A stretch of DNA of 22,261 nt from Candidatus Aminicenantota bacterium (GTDB lineage Bacteria > Acidobacteriota > Aminicenantia > UBA2199), in contig JAHELQ010000018.1 in the NCBI GenBank assembly GCA_024644125.1, positions 1-22,261 on the forward strand, read 5' to 3'. The position numbers and the translations under genes were made by a program. Positions 1 through 6,410 of the stretch are shown piece after piece. Every line of letters begins with the position of its first letter. Position 1 is the stretch's first letter. The notes under the pieces are model-generated. The model searched no databases. It worked only from the letters and a program-made list of their open reading frames with translations, and was not told the origin of the DNA.

Positions 1-308
1 TTGTAGTGAAAATCGAGACCCGCCTCACCTATTCCCACTGCCCTGGGATGCTCCATCAGAGCCAGAATCCGCGCTTCAACCGCAGGCGAGTACATATCGG
101 CATTGTGAGGGTGGGCGGCAATCATGCAAACGACATTCTCATGAGACTCCAACGCCTCCAGAGTCCGCTCCAGAGAACCCTCTTCATAAGGATCCGCCAC
201 CGTGACAATCCGCTTGAAACCGCTGAAAAAACACTCATCCAGAATATGCTTTCGCGTCTTGTCAAAATCCGTGCAATCCATATGGCAATGAAAATCGATA
301 TAGTTCAT
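1..308 (-). CDS. TatD-family metal-dependent hydrolase, N-terminal part (cut by window edge)
   Basis: The minus strand is open from an ATG at 308 to the window edge (102 complete codons). The predicted start has the metal-binding H-x-H of TatD-type amidohydrolase/DNase proteins (DFHCHMD, residues 5-11), then AAHPH (64-68) and the highly diagnostic GEAGLDFHY (94-102), which contains the metal-ligand Glu. The family are cytoplasmic TIM-barrel metal-dependent nucleases/hydrolases of about 255-265 residues, so more than half of the protein lies outside the window. GAGGA sits 5-8 bases before the ATG. The gene is divergent from the symporter at 435. Family assignment is firm; the exact substrate, and whether it is the housekeeping tatD or a paralogue, cannot be told. 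Confidence 0.88.
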   Translation of the reverse strand, partial: MNYIDFHCHMDCTDFDKTRKHILDECFFSGFKRIVTVADPYEEGSLERTLEALESHENVVCMIAAHPHNADMYSPAVEARILALMEHPRAVGIGEAGLDFHY

Positions 309-326
309 TTTGTCCTCAACATTCTG

Positions 327-348
327 TATACTATCTTTTTTCAGTATA
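327..348. repeat. Inverted repeat TATACT-N10-AGTATA between divergent genes
   Basis: TATACT at 327-332 and AGTATA at 343-348 are perfect inverted copies in the 126-bp gap between the TatD gene and the symporter gene. Each arm also reads as a -10-like hexamer for one strand, so this may be promoter sequence for the minus-strand gene, an operator, or both. No good -35 partner was found. Confidence 0.35.
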
Positions 349-434
349 GCATAAATTTCCAACAGTTTGCATAAAATTCCCGGATATGATAAAACCTTAA
401 TTTCAAACTATTTGCAAAAATAAGAGGTATTTAT

Positions 435-2195
435 ATGAAACGAGTCATTTTAATCATTGTTTTTTTCACTCTATTCTGTTTCTCAGCAATGGCAGACGAC
501 CAACAAATGACATCGGCCGATACTGAATTCTTGCTCAAAGGAACCGTCACCCATTTCGAGACGGAGCAACCGTTCAGGTACGGCAATATTATTTTGAAAA
601 AACACAAAGGCAACCAGATCACCTCGACATCCTATGAAATCGAAAAAGACGGGACATTCAGGATCCCGGACGTTCCCATCGGAACATACACAATTACCAT
701 AGATATCTTCGGAGCTTCGTTAAAAACCGTTGATTCGTTCAAATACGCGGAATTTTTATTGGATAGCGATCGATCGTTCGAAATCATGGTCAAACCAAGA
801 GCGATGGATTATGTACTCATATATGTCGGTATATTCCGCGACTTCATGTGGGGAAACTGGATGATCCTACTGCTGGTGGGAACAGGCGTACTTGTCACCG
901 TCACCACCCGGTTCATTCAAATCAGAAAATTGTTCACAGCGCTTGGCTATGTGTTCAAGGGGAACAGTAGAGCGGAAAAAGAAAGGATGCAAAAGATGGA
1001 AGGTGACATCTCACCCTTCCAGGCATTGATGACCGCTCTTGCAGCAACCGTCGGCAACGGGAATATCGCCGGCGTGGCAACCGCGATTGCAGTCGGCGGA
1101 CCAGGCGCTCCATTATGGATGTGGATCGCAGGATTTTTCGGGATGGCCACCAAATACGCAGAAGGATTCCTGGGCGTCAAATTCAGAATAAAGAACAAAC
1201 TGGGAGAAATGGCTGGCGGCCCGATGTATTATGCCCGGATAGGTATCAAAAACAAACATATCGGTAAAATTCTGGGCGCCACCTTCGCGGTGATGGGCGG
1301 AGTGGCAGCGTTGTTCGGAACCGGAAACATGGCCCAATCAAATTCGATGGCGCTGGCAGTCAATACCGAATTCTCCATCCCCTACTGGGTAACCGGTTTG
1401 CTCCTGGCAGTATTTACCGGGATTGTCACTATCGGTGGCATAAAACGAATCGGCGACGTCACAGAAAAGTTGGTCCCATCAATGATATTTTTATATTTTG
1501 GCGGAGCGCTGGTTATCATTCTGGCAAATTTCGCCAGCATCCCCGATGCGTTCAAAATTATTTTTCAAGCCGCATTCACAGGAAAAGCCGCCGCAGGAGC
1601 CCTGATTGGGACATCGATACAAAGAGCCATCTCGATTGGCGTAAGTCGCGGCGTTCTGTCCAACGAATCCGGAATGGGAACCGCGTCCATCGCGCAGGCC
1701 GCCTCATCGTCACCGGATCCCACTTATAACGGCCTCATCGCCATGACTGGCACATTTATCGACACCATCGTGGTCAACACCCTCACCACCCTAACAATCG
1801 TTTTGTCCGGCATGTACTTGCACACGCAGGCCTTCGGCGTTTCAGACGGATTGACATCGACCGCCTTGACGCAAGCAGCCTTCAATACAGTACTTCCCTT
1901 CGGAGGCATTATCGTTGCAGTGGCCTCCCTGCTATTCGGATATTCAACACTGATCGCCTGGTCATATTATGGAGAAAAGTGCCTGGAGTACCTGTTCGGA
2001 GTGAAGATCATCATGAGTTACCGACTGGCCTTCGTATTCTTGATATTCGTGGGCGCCATCATTCAGGGAGCGCACCTGAATATTATCTGGTACATCGGAG
2101 ATATCAGCAATGCGCTGCTGATAATTCCGAACGTTCTGGCAATCGTTTTTCTCACAAGGATACTCAGCCGAGAAACCATCAAAAAATTGTATTGA
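435..2195 (+). CDS. Sodium:alanine symporter (AGCS family) with secreted N-terminal beta-sandwich extension
   Basis: This is an inner-membrane sodium-coupled amino-acid (alanine/glycine type) symporter. The AGCS core begins near residue 125. It contains the family signature GDISPFQALMTALAATVG (190-207), followed by NGNIAGVA and GGPGAPLWMWIAGFFGMATKYAE, and about ten hydrophobic segments. At 586 residues it is about 100 longer than usual members (about 450-480). The extra part is a cleavable-looking signal peptide (1-20, cut near SAMA-DD) and a region at 33-118 that reads like a carboxypeptidase-regulatory/transthyretin-like domain (LKGTVTHFETEQPFRYGNI, then DGTFRIPDVPIGTYTITI). The start is supported by AGAGG 7 bases upstream of the ATG. 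It stands alone on the plus strand. Transport function is known for the family; the role of the extracytoplasmic domain is unknown. Confidence 0.93.
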   Translation: MKRVILIIVFFTLFCFSAMADDQQMTSADTEFLLKGTVTHFETEQPFRYGNIILKKHKGNQITSTSYEIEKDGTFRIPDVPIGTYTITIDIFGASLKTVDSFKYAEFLLDSDRSFEIMVKPRAMDYVLIYVGIFRDFMWGNWMILLLVGTGVLVTVTTRFIQIRKLFTALGYVFKGNSRAEKERMQKMEGDISPFQALMTALAATVGNGNIAGVATAIAVGGPGAPLWMWIAGFFGMATKYAEGFLGVKFRIKNKLGEMAGGPMYYARIGIKNKHIGKILGATFAVMGGVAALFGTGNMAQSNSMALAVNTEFSIPYWVTGLLLAVFTGIVTIGGIKRIGDVTEKLVPSMIFLYFGGALVIILANFASIPDAFKIIFQAAFTGKAAAGALIGTSIQRAISIGVSRGVLSNESGMGTASIAQAASSSPDPTYNGLIAMTGTFIDTIVVNTLTTLTIVLSGMYLHTQAFGVSDGLTSTALTQAAFNTVLPFGGIIVAVASLLFGYSTLIAWSYYGEKCLEYLFGVKIIMSYRLAFVFLIFVGAIIQGAHLNIIWYIGDISNALLIIPNVLAIVFLTRILSRETIKKLY

Positions 2196-2248
2196 CGACG
2201 ATTTTCATACCATAAAACAATAATCCGGCCATCCAGGTTGGATAAACT

Positions 2249-2294
2249 GGGTAGCGAGGAGCAATCTTTTCGCTACCCTCACCTCAACTTTTTG
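2249..2294 (+). terminator. Possible weak intrinsic terminator after the symporter gene
   Basis: GGGTAGCGA (2249-2257) pairs with TCGCTACCC (2270-2278) around a 12-nt loop, 54 bases after the symporter stop codon. The T-run (TTTTT, 2289-2293) is about 10 bases beyond the stem, so termination is likely imperfect, or the hairpin protects the 3' end. Confidence 0.5.
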
Positions 2295-2351
2295 TAACAT
2301 TTCAAATTAAATACCCTAAATTCCAAAACACAGGGTGCAGCTACCTAAAGT

Positions 2352-2370
2352 GTGTAAAGTTTTTTTACAC
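2352..2370. promoter_or_regulatory. Upstream activator dyad 1, GTGTAAA-N5-TTTACAC
   Basis: A perfect 7+7 inverted repeat with a 5-bp spacer (GTTTT). Its centre is about 274 bp upstream of the predicted sigma-54 start at 2635. It is the most distal of three like-spaced dyads, and this is the arrangement expected for an NtrC-type enhancer-binding protein. The regulator's identity is not visible in this window. Confidence 0.7.
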
Positions 2371-2419
2371 TGCCTCAACAAAGAAAACCGCATGTAACAG
2401 TATTTTCAAAAACTCCTCA

Positions 2420-2444
2420 AAAGTGTAAACAATTTTTACACTTT
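2420..2444. promoter_or_regulatory. Upstream activator dyad 2, extended to 10-bp arms
   Basis: The same GTGTAAA-N5-TTTACAC core (2423-2441). Here the palindrome extends to ten perfect base pairs per arm, AAAGTGTAAA / TTTACACTTT, around spacer CAATT. It is the strongest copy and lies about 203 bp upstream of the predicted start. The arms are not GC-rich and no run of T follows in the right place, so a terminator is unlikely. Confidence 0.72.
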
Positions 2445-2507
2445 CCCCCAATATACATCTAGAAGACCGATAATACAACATAAACATGTACATATCGACA
2501 AGAGGCG

Positions 2508-2526
2508 GTGTAAAGGTTCTTTACAG
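2508..2526. promoter_or_regulatory. Upstream activator dyad 3, GTGTAAA-N5-TTTACAG
   Basis: The third copy differs from the consensus at one of 14 arm positions and keeps the 5-bp spacer. Its centre is about 118 bp upstream of the predicted start, the classic distance for a sigma-54 enhancer. An A/T-rich stretch with A-tracts (2530-2560) lies between it and the promoter and could help DNA bending. Confidence 0.7.
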
Positions 2527-2608
2527 TGAATATAACTAAAATAAAAAAATAACGACAAATAGCCCATAAACCTTTTACGGATTGGGCTTATCGAGAATCA
2601 CAGACATT

Positions 2609-2624
2609 TGGCACGCGATTTGCT
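2609..2624 (+). promoter_or_regulatory. Sigma-54 (RpoN) -24/-12 promoter
   Basis: TGGCACG-CGAT-TTGCT is a complete match to the sigma-54 consensus TGGCACG-N4-TTGCW. The invariant GG (2610-2611) and GC (2622-2623) are exactly 12 bp apart. Transcription is predicted to start near 2635. Three enhancer-like dyads upstream and a stem-loop-rich segment with an intrinsic terminator downstream support it. No gene of normal size follows on this strand. Confidence 0.87.
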
Positions 2625-2634
2625 ATTAGAATAG

Positions 2635-2826
2635 TGGTGATTGAAATGAAGAGAACAACATTAATTCTCATGTATGCCGCATCGCTTACCGATGGGACGG
2701 TAACCCTGCGGATGAACATTTCAACCCAACTACTTTTTTTTTTAAACAGAGCACTTTCCTATTGGGGTGGGAAAAGTGATAGATAAAAGGGGGGGATGGC
2801 AATAACCGCTATCCTCCCCCTTTTGT
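2635..2826 (+). ncRNA. Putative sigma-54-driven small RNA (~190 nt)
   Basis: The 5' end is predicted from the sigma-54 promoter and the 3' end from the terminator. Four stem-loops can be drawn. The first pairs GAGAA with TTCTC in 2646-2672. The second is a nested hairpin with CCGCA (2677-2681)/TGCGG (2707-2711) outside and TTACCG (2686-2691)/CGGTAA (2698-2703) inside, with hexaloop ATGGGA. The third pairs CACTTTCC (2752-2759) with GGAAAAGTG (2770-2778). The fourth is the terminator. A single-stranded stretch with ten consecutive T (2734-2743) lies between the second and third. No known RNA family is recognised. The alternative is a 46-residue ORF, ATG 2646 to TAA 2786, with GGTGA at 2636-2640. 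That would put the Shine-Dalgarno at the first bases of the transcript, and the product has no recognisable feature, so an RNA function is preferred. Confidence 0.65.
2785..2826 (+). terminator. Strong intrinsic terminator of the sigma-54 transcript
   Basis: The 5' arm 2785-2800 (AAAAGGGGGGGATGGC) pairs with 2808-2824 apart from a single bulged T (2815), closing a 7-nt loop AATAACC. The stem is about 16 bp with a solid G/C core and ends in TTTT. It is one of the strongest terminators in the window. Confidence 0.88.
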
Positions 2827-2964
2827 ATCAAAAGGGGAATTTCATCTAACACAATTTAAATCAAAAAAGATATTTAATAGTAGTCCAATATTCCTTAAAA
2901 AAATCTGAACTATCCAGAACAGGCGGTAATGATGGTTTTTGGAAGCATTTTTTAGAAGGGAGAA

Positions 2965-2998
2965 GCCCCCGGTCATCCCGGGGGCCGTTGTTTTTTAT
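2965..2998 (+). terminator. Second strong intrinsic terminator
   Basis: GCCCCCGG (2965-2972) pairs perfectly with CCGGGGGC (2978-2985) around a 5-nt loop, followed by CGTTGTTTTTT. The T-run is only on the plus strand, so it does not serve the hisC operon that ends at 3132 on the other strand. What transcript it ends is unclear: read-through from the small RNA, or an unrecognised RNA starting in 2827-2960. Confidence 0.8.
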
Positions 2999-3018
2999 AT
3001 AAAGGGACTTTATATAAA
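2994..3018. repeat. Tandem self-complementary TTTATATAAA repeat beside a perfect Shine-Dalgarno-like sequence
   Basis: The self-palindromic decamer TTTATATAAA occurs twice (2994-3003, 3009-3018) separated by GGGAC. AAGGAGGTGA follows at 3021-3030, a perfect match to the ribosome-binding consensus, but there is no start codon or ORF of meaningful length behind it. The rest of 3031-3131 is A/T-rich and holds nothing recognisable. Confidence 0.5.
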
Positions 3019-3131
3019 AAAAGGAGGTGAAACCATTAACATTTTACCACAGTATTTTTAAATTTCAACCCCCAATGGTATTTTTTTGTAAAAATTTTTT
3101 TTGCTTTGTTAAATATGCAAACAAATCAGTT

Positions 3132-4235
3132 TTACTCCGCTAAAACTTTTCCCAATTTATTTAAAAAATACTCATTGTCTTCTTCGACGCCAACCGTTAC
3201 CCGCATTGCGTTATCAAAACCGAATGGCTGGAGCGGTCGTATGATTACCCCCTCCTGCAACATCCGTTCATTTAACACCTTGATATCGGTTCCCGGGAAA
3301 AATAGAATGAAGTTGGCCTGGGAAGCGAGCGGATTCATTCCCATCCGTTCTAGTTTGCCAAACAACACATCTCTGTTTTTAGCATTCAAAGCTGCGGATT
3401 TCTCTTTAAAATCGTTGCAATCAAGAGATGCGATCGCAGCCCGCTGCGCCAAACGGCTAATATTGAATGGCGACTTCACTTTTCCGAGATAAAAAATAAC
3501 ATCCTCATTGGCAACCGCATAACCCACTCTTAAGCCGGCCAATGCGTAGATTTTGGAAAAAGTCCGTAACACGATGACATTCTTCCTGCTCACGGCAAGA
3601 TCGATTCCATCCAGATAATTGCCTGGATCCATCACATACTCCTGGTATGCGTTGTCCAGGACGACTAATTTATCTTCGGGTACCTCTTCGATAAACTTCA
3701 GGAGTTCCGCCTTCGGCAACATCGTTCCGGTGGGATTATTGGGATTTGCGATAAAAATAATCTTGGTTTTGTCATCCATCGCCTTCCGGAAGCCGTTCAG
3801 ATCGTAGCAATAGTCATTCGTCATATCCACCTGAACAAAACTCTCCTTGCCGGATGTTTCGATACTGGCGATCCTATACATCAAAAAAGTTTTGTCCGAG
3901 GTCAGGACCGTTTCTCCGGGCTTGAGAAACGCCCTTACGATCATTTTGATCACTTCGGAAGATCCGGGGCCCAAAATCAAATTCTCACTTTTAACATTGA
4001 GATAAGACGCGATTTTTTCTTTCAAATAATAGCTGTCGGAATCAGGGTAGAAATGCAGCGATCCCAGCTCGTCGCGGATAGCATCCGAAACGCGGTCGGG
4101 AATCGGGAATGGATTCTCGTTCGAAGCAAGCTTCACCACTTTTTCGAGGTTGTACTTTCTCTGAATCTCCTCGATAGGCTTCCCGGGTTTGTAAGGACTT
4201 AAATCATGTAAATTTGGATTCACTAATTGTTTCAT
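3132..4235 (-). CDS. hisC: Histidinol-phosphate aminotransferase
   Basis: A PLP-dependent class I/II aminotransferase, cytoplasmic. In histidine synthesis the family converts imidazole-acetol phosphate plus glutamate to histidinol phosphate plus 2-oxoglutarate. Seen in the sequence: LASNENPFPIP (36-46), ANPNNPTG (163-170), the cofactor-ring Asp in VVLDNAYQEY (D194), the PLP Schiff-base Lys in RTFSKIYALAGLRVGY (K228), QANFILF near 306-312 and the substrate-carboxylate Arg in MRVTVG (R345). The length of 367 residues is normal for HisC. The start has AGGAG 7 bases upstream. It is the last gene of the operon M50 protease-scpA-scpB-hisC, 36 bp after scpB, away from any other his gene seen here. 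It could therefore be a broad-specificity aromatic/histidinol-phosphate aminotransferase; the HisC-type family is firm, strict substrate is not. Confidence 0.88.
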   Translation of the reverse strand: MKQLVNPNLHDLSPYKPGKPIEEIQRKYNLEKVVKLASNENPFPIPDRVSDAIRDELGSLHFYPDSDSYYLKEKIASYLNVKSENLILGPGSSEVIKMIVRAFLKPGETVLTSDKTFLMYRIASIETSGKESFVQVDMTNDYCYDLNGFRKAMDDKTKIIFIANPNNPTGTMLPKAELLKFIEEVPEDKLVVLDNAYQEYVMDPGNYLDGIDLAVSRKNVIVLRTFSKIYALAGLRVGYAVANEDVIFYLGKVKSPFNISRLAQRAAIASLDCNDFKEKSAALNAKNRDVLFGKLERMGMNPLASQANFILFFPGTDIKVLNERMLQEGVIIRPLQPFGFDNAMRVTVGVEEDNEYFLNKLGKVLAE

Positions 4236-4271
4236 GATACATCTCCTATTATTTGCTTCTAAAGTATGTTT

Positions 4272-4865
4272 TTATAGATTTTTGAATAGAGAAGGCTGTT
4301 CCTTATCTTCGAACATCTCGGTCAATTCTTCCAGGGACGGTAATTCCGATAGATCGTTCAAACCGAAATACAACAAAAACTCTTTTGTGGTTGAATACAG
4401 AGCGGGTAAACCAGGCACTTTCTTTCGACCGGTGATTCTGATCAGCTTTTTTTGTAAAAGATTCTTCACCGGCCCGGTGGAGTTGACTCCCCGCAAATCG
4501 GATATTTCCGCGATTGTGACCGGTTGCCGATAGGCTATGATCGACAGTGTTTCCAAAGAAGGTACAGATAACCTCGATGAGGCCCTGATGGTGAAAAAAT
4601 CCTTTAGAAATTGGTGCATCGAAGGCTTCGTGACTAACTGAAACCCCCCGCCGCTGCGTTTGAGAATCAGCCCTCTACCGTCACTGCTAAATTCATCCTC
4701 CACGTGAGTGATCAAATCCTCGAATTCCCGGATACTATGGCAGTTGAGATAACTCATGATGCGCTCCGACTCGACCGGCTCCTTGGACACAAAGAGGATG
4801 GCCTCGATAAACGCGATCTTCTCTTCCAGAGTTTCGGGAATGGGAAATTGTTCTTTATCGCTCAT
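4272..4865 (-). CDS. scpB: Segregation and condensation protein B
   Basis: ScpB is the winged-helix dimer subunit of the Smc-ScpA-ScpB condensin that compacts and segregates the nucleoid. At 197 residues it is of typical length. The opening EEKIAFIEAILFVSKEPV (14-31) is the first winged helix. The second holds the conserved LETLSIIAYRQPVTIAEISDLRGVNS region (about 104-130), then GRKKVPGLPALYSTT and the closing YFGLNDLSELPSLEEL. Its ATG overlaps the scpA stop (shared ATGA at 4862-4865), so translation is coupled. The short C-terminal tail after 180 (MFEDKEQPSLFKNL) is the variable part that contacts ScpA in other species. Confidence 0.94.
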   Translation of the reverse strand: MSDKEQFPIPETLEEKIAFIEAILFVSKEPVESERIMSYLNCHSIREFEDLITHVEDEFSSDGRGLILKRSGGGFQLVTKPSMHQFLKDFFTIRASSRLSVPSLETLSIIAYRQPVTIAEISDLRGVNSTGPVKNLLQKKLIRITGRKKVPGLPALYSTTKEFLLYFGLNDLSELPSLEELTEMFEDKEQPSLFKNL

Positions 4866-5599
4866 TGCACCTGTCCATCATCATCATTTGTCTCGATATT
4901 CTTCCAAACGGAAATTGAATCGAAAAGCTTTTTTTGAATTGCCACCACAAGATTGCGCTTCACCATTTCCAACAACGTGAAAAAACTAACTAACACCTCT
5001 TCAATAGAATCCAATTCTTCGATATACTCGTTAAAATTGATATAACCTTTGGCCTCCAATAAACCGAGAATTTCATCACGTTTGCCCTGAATGGAATAAT
5101 TCTTCGTTTCTATATAGAGGTATTCCTCTTTTTCCTTTTTCTTTACCAGATTCATAAAAACTTCAGCCAGTTGAAACGAGGTTACCTCCTTGAGCTCGAA
5201 CTCTTTGTGGGAAAAGGTCTCGGTGACCTCCTCGCGCCTCCAGAGCACCAACTCGTTATCCTCCAGTTCCTTGAGCATATTAGAAATCTTCTGAATTTTA
5301 TCGTACTCGATCAACGTATTGATAAGTTGGGTTTCAGGGGATTCTTCCTGCAGCACCTCAGGCCTCGGCAATAACGATCGGGATTTTATATATATCAAGG
5401 TGGAGGCGGTCATCAAAAAATCTCCCTCCCGCGAAGGATTGATACCTTTTTGACTTTCTAAATAATAGAGATATTCGGAGGTTATTTCAGATAACTTGAC
5501 ATCCATGATATTCATCTTATTCTTCCGGATAAGATGAAGCATTAAATCTAGAGGGCCTTCAAAATAATCGGTATGAATATTGTATACTTCAGTTGCCAT
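4862..5599 (-). CDS. scpA: Segregation and condensation protein A
   Basis: ScpA is the kleisin subunit that bridges the two heads of the Smc dimer. Its N-terminus has the family hallmark YFEGPLDLMLHLIRKNKMNI (12-31), then ITSEYLYYLES and the helical stretch LIYIKSRSLLP (68-78). The C-terminal winged helix (about 165-235) contains GYINFNEYIEELDSIEEVLVSF-type sequence for binding the second Smc head. Length 245 is typical. It begins 6 bp after the stop of the protease gene, with AGGA in the end of that gene as ribosome-binding site, and overlaps scpB by 4 bp. No smc is present in the window. Confidence 0.94.
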   Translation of the reverse strand: MATEVYNIHTDYFEGPLDLMLHLIRKNKMNIMDVKLSEITSEYLYYLESQKGINPSREGDFLMTASTLIYIKSRSLLPRPEVLQEESPETQLINTLIEYDKIQKISNMLKELEDNELVLWRREEVTETFSHKEFELKEVTSFQLAEVFMNLVKKKEKEEYLYIETKNYSIQGKRDEILGLLEAKGYINFNEYIEELDSIEEVLVSFFTLLEMVKRNLVVAIQKKLFDSISVWKNIETNDDDGQVQ

Positions 5600-5605
5600 C
5601 CAGTC

Positions 5606-6244
5606 CTACAGGGCCAATACCGCCCGGATCAAACGAAATACCGGAGATGCAATATAATTAAAAATACCTAAATAAATAACTCCGATCAAAATGATAAATC
5701 CATACGGTTTAATCGATAAGTAGATTCTTAAGGCTTCTCCATAAAGCAATCCCTCCAGGATCCCACTGCCGTCGAGCGGAGGGACCGGTATTAGATTAAA
5801 TAACGCGAGAAACACGTTAATGACAATCAAATAAAAAAGGATGACAGCCACAATATCGATCACTCCACCGTTCGCCGGGTACAGGCCTGTCTTTTTCAAT
5901 ATCAGGAACAACACGGTGCTGGAAATGGCGACAGCCAGATTCGACACGGGGCCGGCCGCCGCGATATACATATGATCCCTGCGCGGGTGTCGCAAGTTGT
6001 ACGGATTTACCATCACCGGCTTCGCCCAGCCAAATACAGGCTGTCCCATAAAAACCAATAATAGCGGAAAAATAATCGTACCGATCAAATCGATATGCGG
6101 AACCGGATTGAGGGTAACTCTCCCCTGCAATCTGGCGGTTGGATCACCGAAACGATCCGCAGTCCATGCATGCGCAGCTTCGTGTACCGAAATCGCAAAC
6201 ATCACCACGGCAAATTGGATGACATAAGGTAAGTATTCTCTCAT
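5606..6244 (-). CDS. Site-2 protease family (M50) membrane zinc metalloprotease
   Basis: A polytopic inner-membrane protease of the short S2P/M50 group often encoded next to scpAB. Catalytic features: HEAAH (21-25) in the first membrane segment gives two zinc ligands and the Glu, NPVPHIDLIGT follows (46-56), and the third-ligand motif NLIPVPPLDGSGIL lies near 152-165. Further hydrophobic segments fall at about 50-70, 95-118, 130-155 and 178-200. The reading frame can be extended to a GTG at 6262, but a promoter at 6253-6281 predicts transcription starting near 6246, so the ATG at 6244 (212 residues) is preferred. That makes the message almost leaderless, and no Shine-Dalgarno precedes either start. 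It is the first gene of the operon with scpA, scpB and hisC. Substrate unknown. Confidence 0.88.
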   Translation of the reverse strand: MREYLPYVIQFAVVMFAISVHEAAHAWTADRFGDPTARLQGRVTLNPVPHIDLIGTIIFPLLLVFMGQPVFGWAKPVMVNPYNLRHPRRDHMYIAAAGPVSNLAVAISSTVLFLILKKTGLYPANGGVIDIVAVILFYLIVINVFLALFNLIPVPPLDGSGILEGLLYGEALRIYLSIKPYGFIILIGVIYLGIFNYIASPVFRLIRAVLAL

Positions 6245-6252
6245 AACAATGA

Positions 6253-6281
6253 AAAATAACACAAATAAGAATATCCGTCAA
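6253..6281 (-). promoter_or_regulatory. Sigma-70-type promoter of the M50-scpA-scpB-hisC operon
   Basis: On the minus strand TTGACG (6281-6276) is followed after exactly 17 bp by TATTTT (6258-6253). The predicted start is near 6246, only about two bases from the ATG at 6244. It is back-to-back with the plus-strand promoter at 6316-6344. Confidence 0.62.
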
Positions 6282-6315
6282 CACTTGATAGGCTCGCATC
6301 CCACCTATAATCTAT

Positions 6316-6344
6316 TTGACAAAAAAAAATTTAATTGATATAGT
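6316..6344 (+). promoter_or_regulatory. Strong sigma-70-type promoter of the secreted protein gene at 6411
   Basis: TTGACA (6316-6321), a 17-bp A/T-rich spacer, then TATAGT (6339-6344): near consensus. The start is predicted near 6351, giving a leader of about 60 nt. Confidence 0.85.
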
Positions 6345-6350
6345 AGAGCT

Positions 6351-6363
6351 TGTCATTATGACA
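6351..6363. promoter_or_regulatory. Operator-like palindrome at the transcription start
   Basis: TGTCAT-T-ATGACA is a perfect 13-bp palindrome that starts at the predicted +1 of the promoter at 6316-6344. A repressor bound here would block initiation. It could instead be a small 5' hairpin or chance. Confidence 0.4.
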
Positions 6364-6410
6364 AAAAAAAATTGCATTCGTACATACTCGTGCTTAATTA
6401 GGAGGTTATT

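Noticed and set aside
6..374. Plus-strand 122-codon ORF at the window start.
   Set aside because: It is the antisense shadow of the TatD-family gene, whose conserved motifs are on the minus strand.
2692..2697. Hexaloop ATGGGA in the small RNA as a CsrA/RsmA-binding site.
   Set aside because: It contains GGA in a loop but not the full ANGGA motif, and only one such loop occurs; CsrA-sequestering RNAs usually have several.
2808..2820. Eight-nucleotide complementarity between the small RNA (TATCCTCC, 2810-2817 region) and the ribosome-binding site of the gene at 20699, suggesting direct targeting.
   Set aside because: The stretch is buried in the terminator stem and any CCTCC sequence will match Shine-Dalgarno sites, so it is not evidence for a target.
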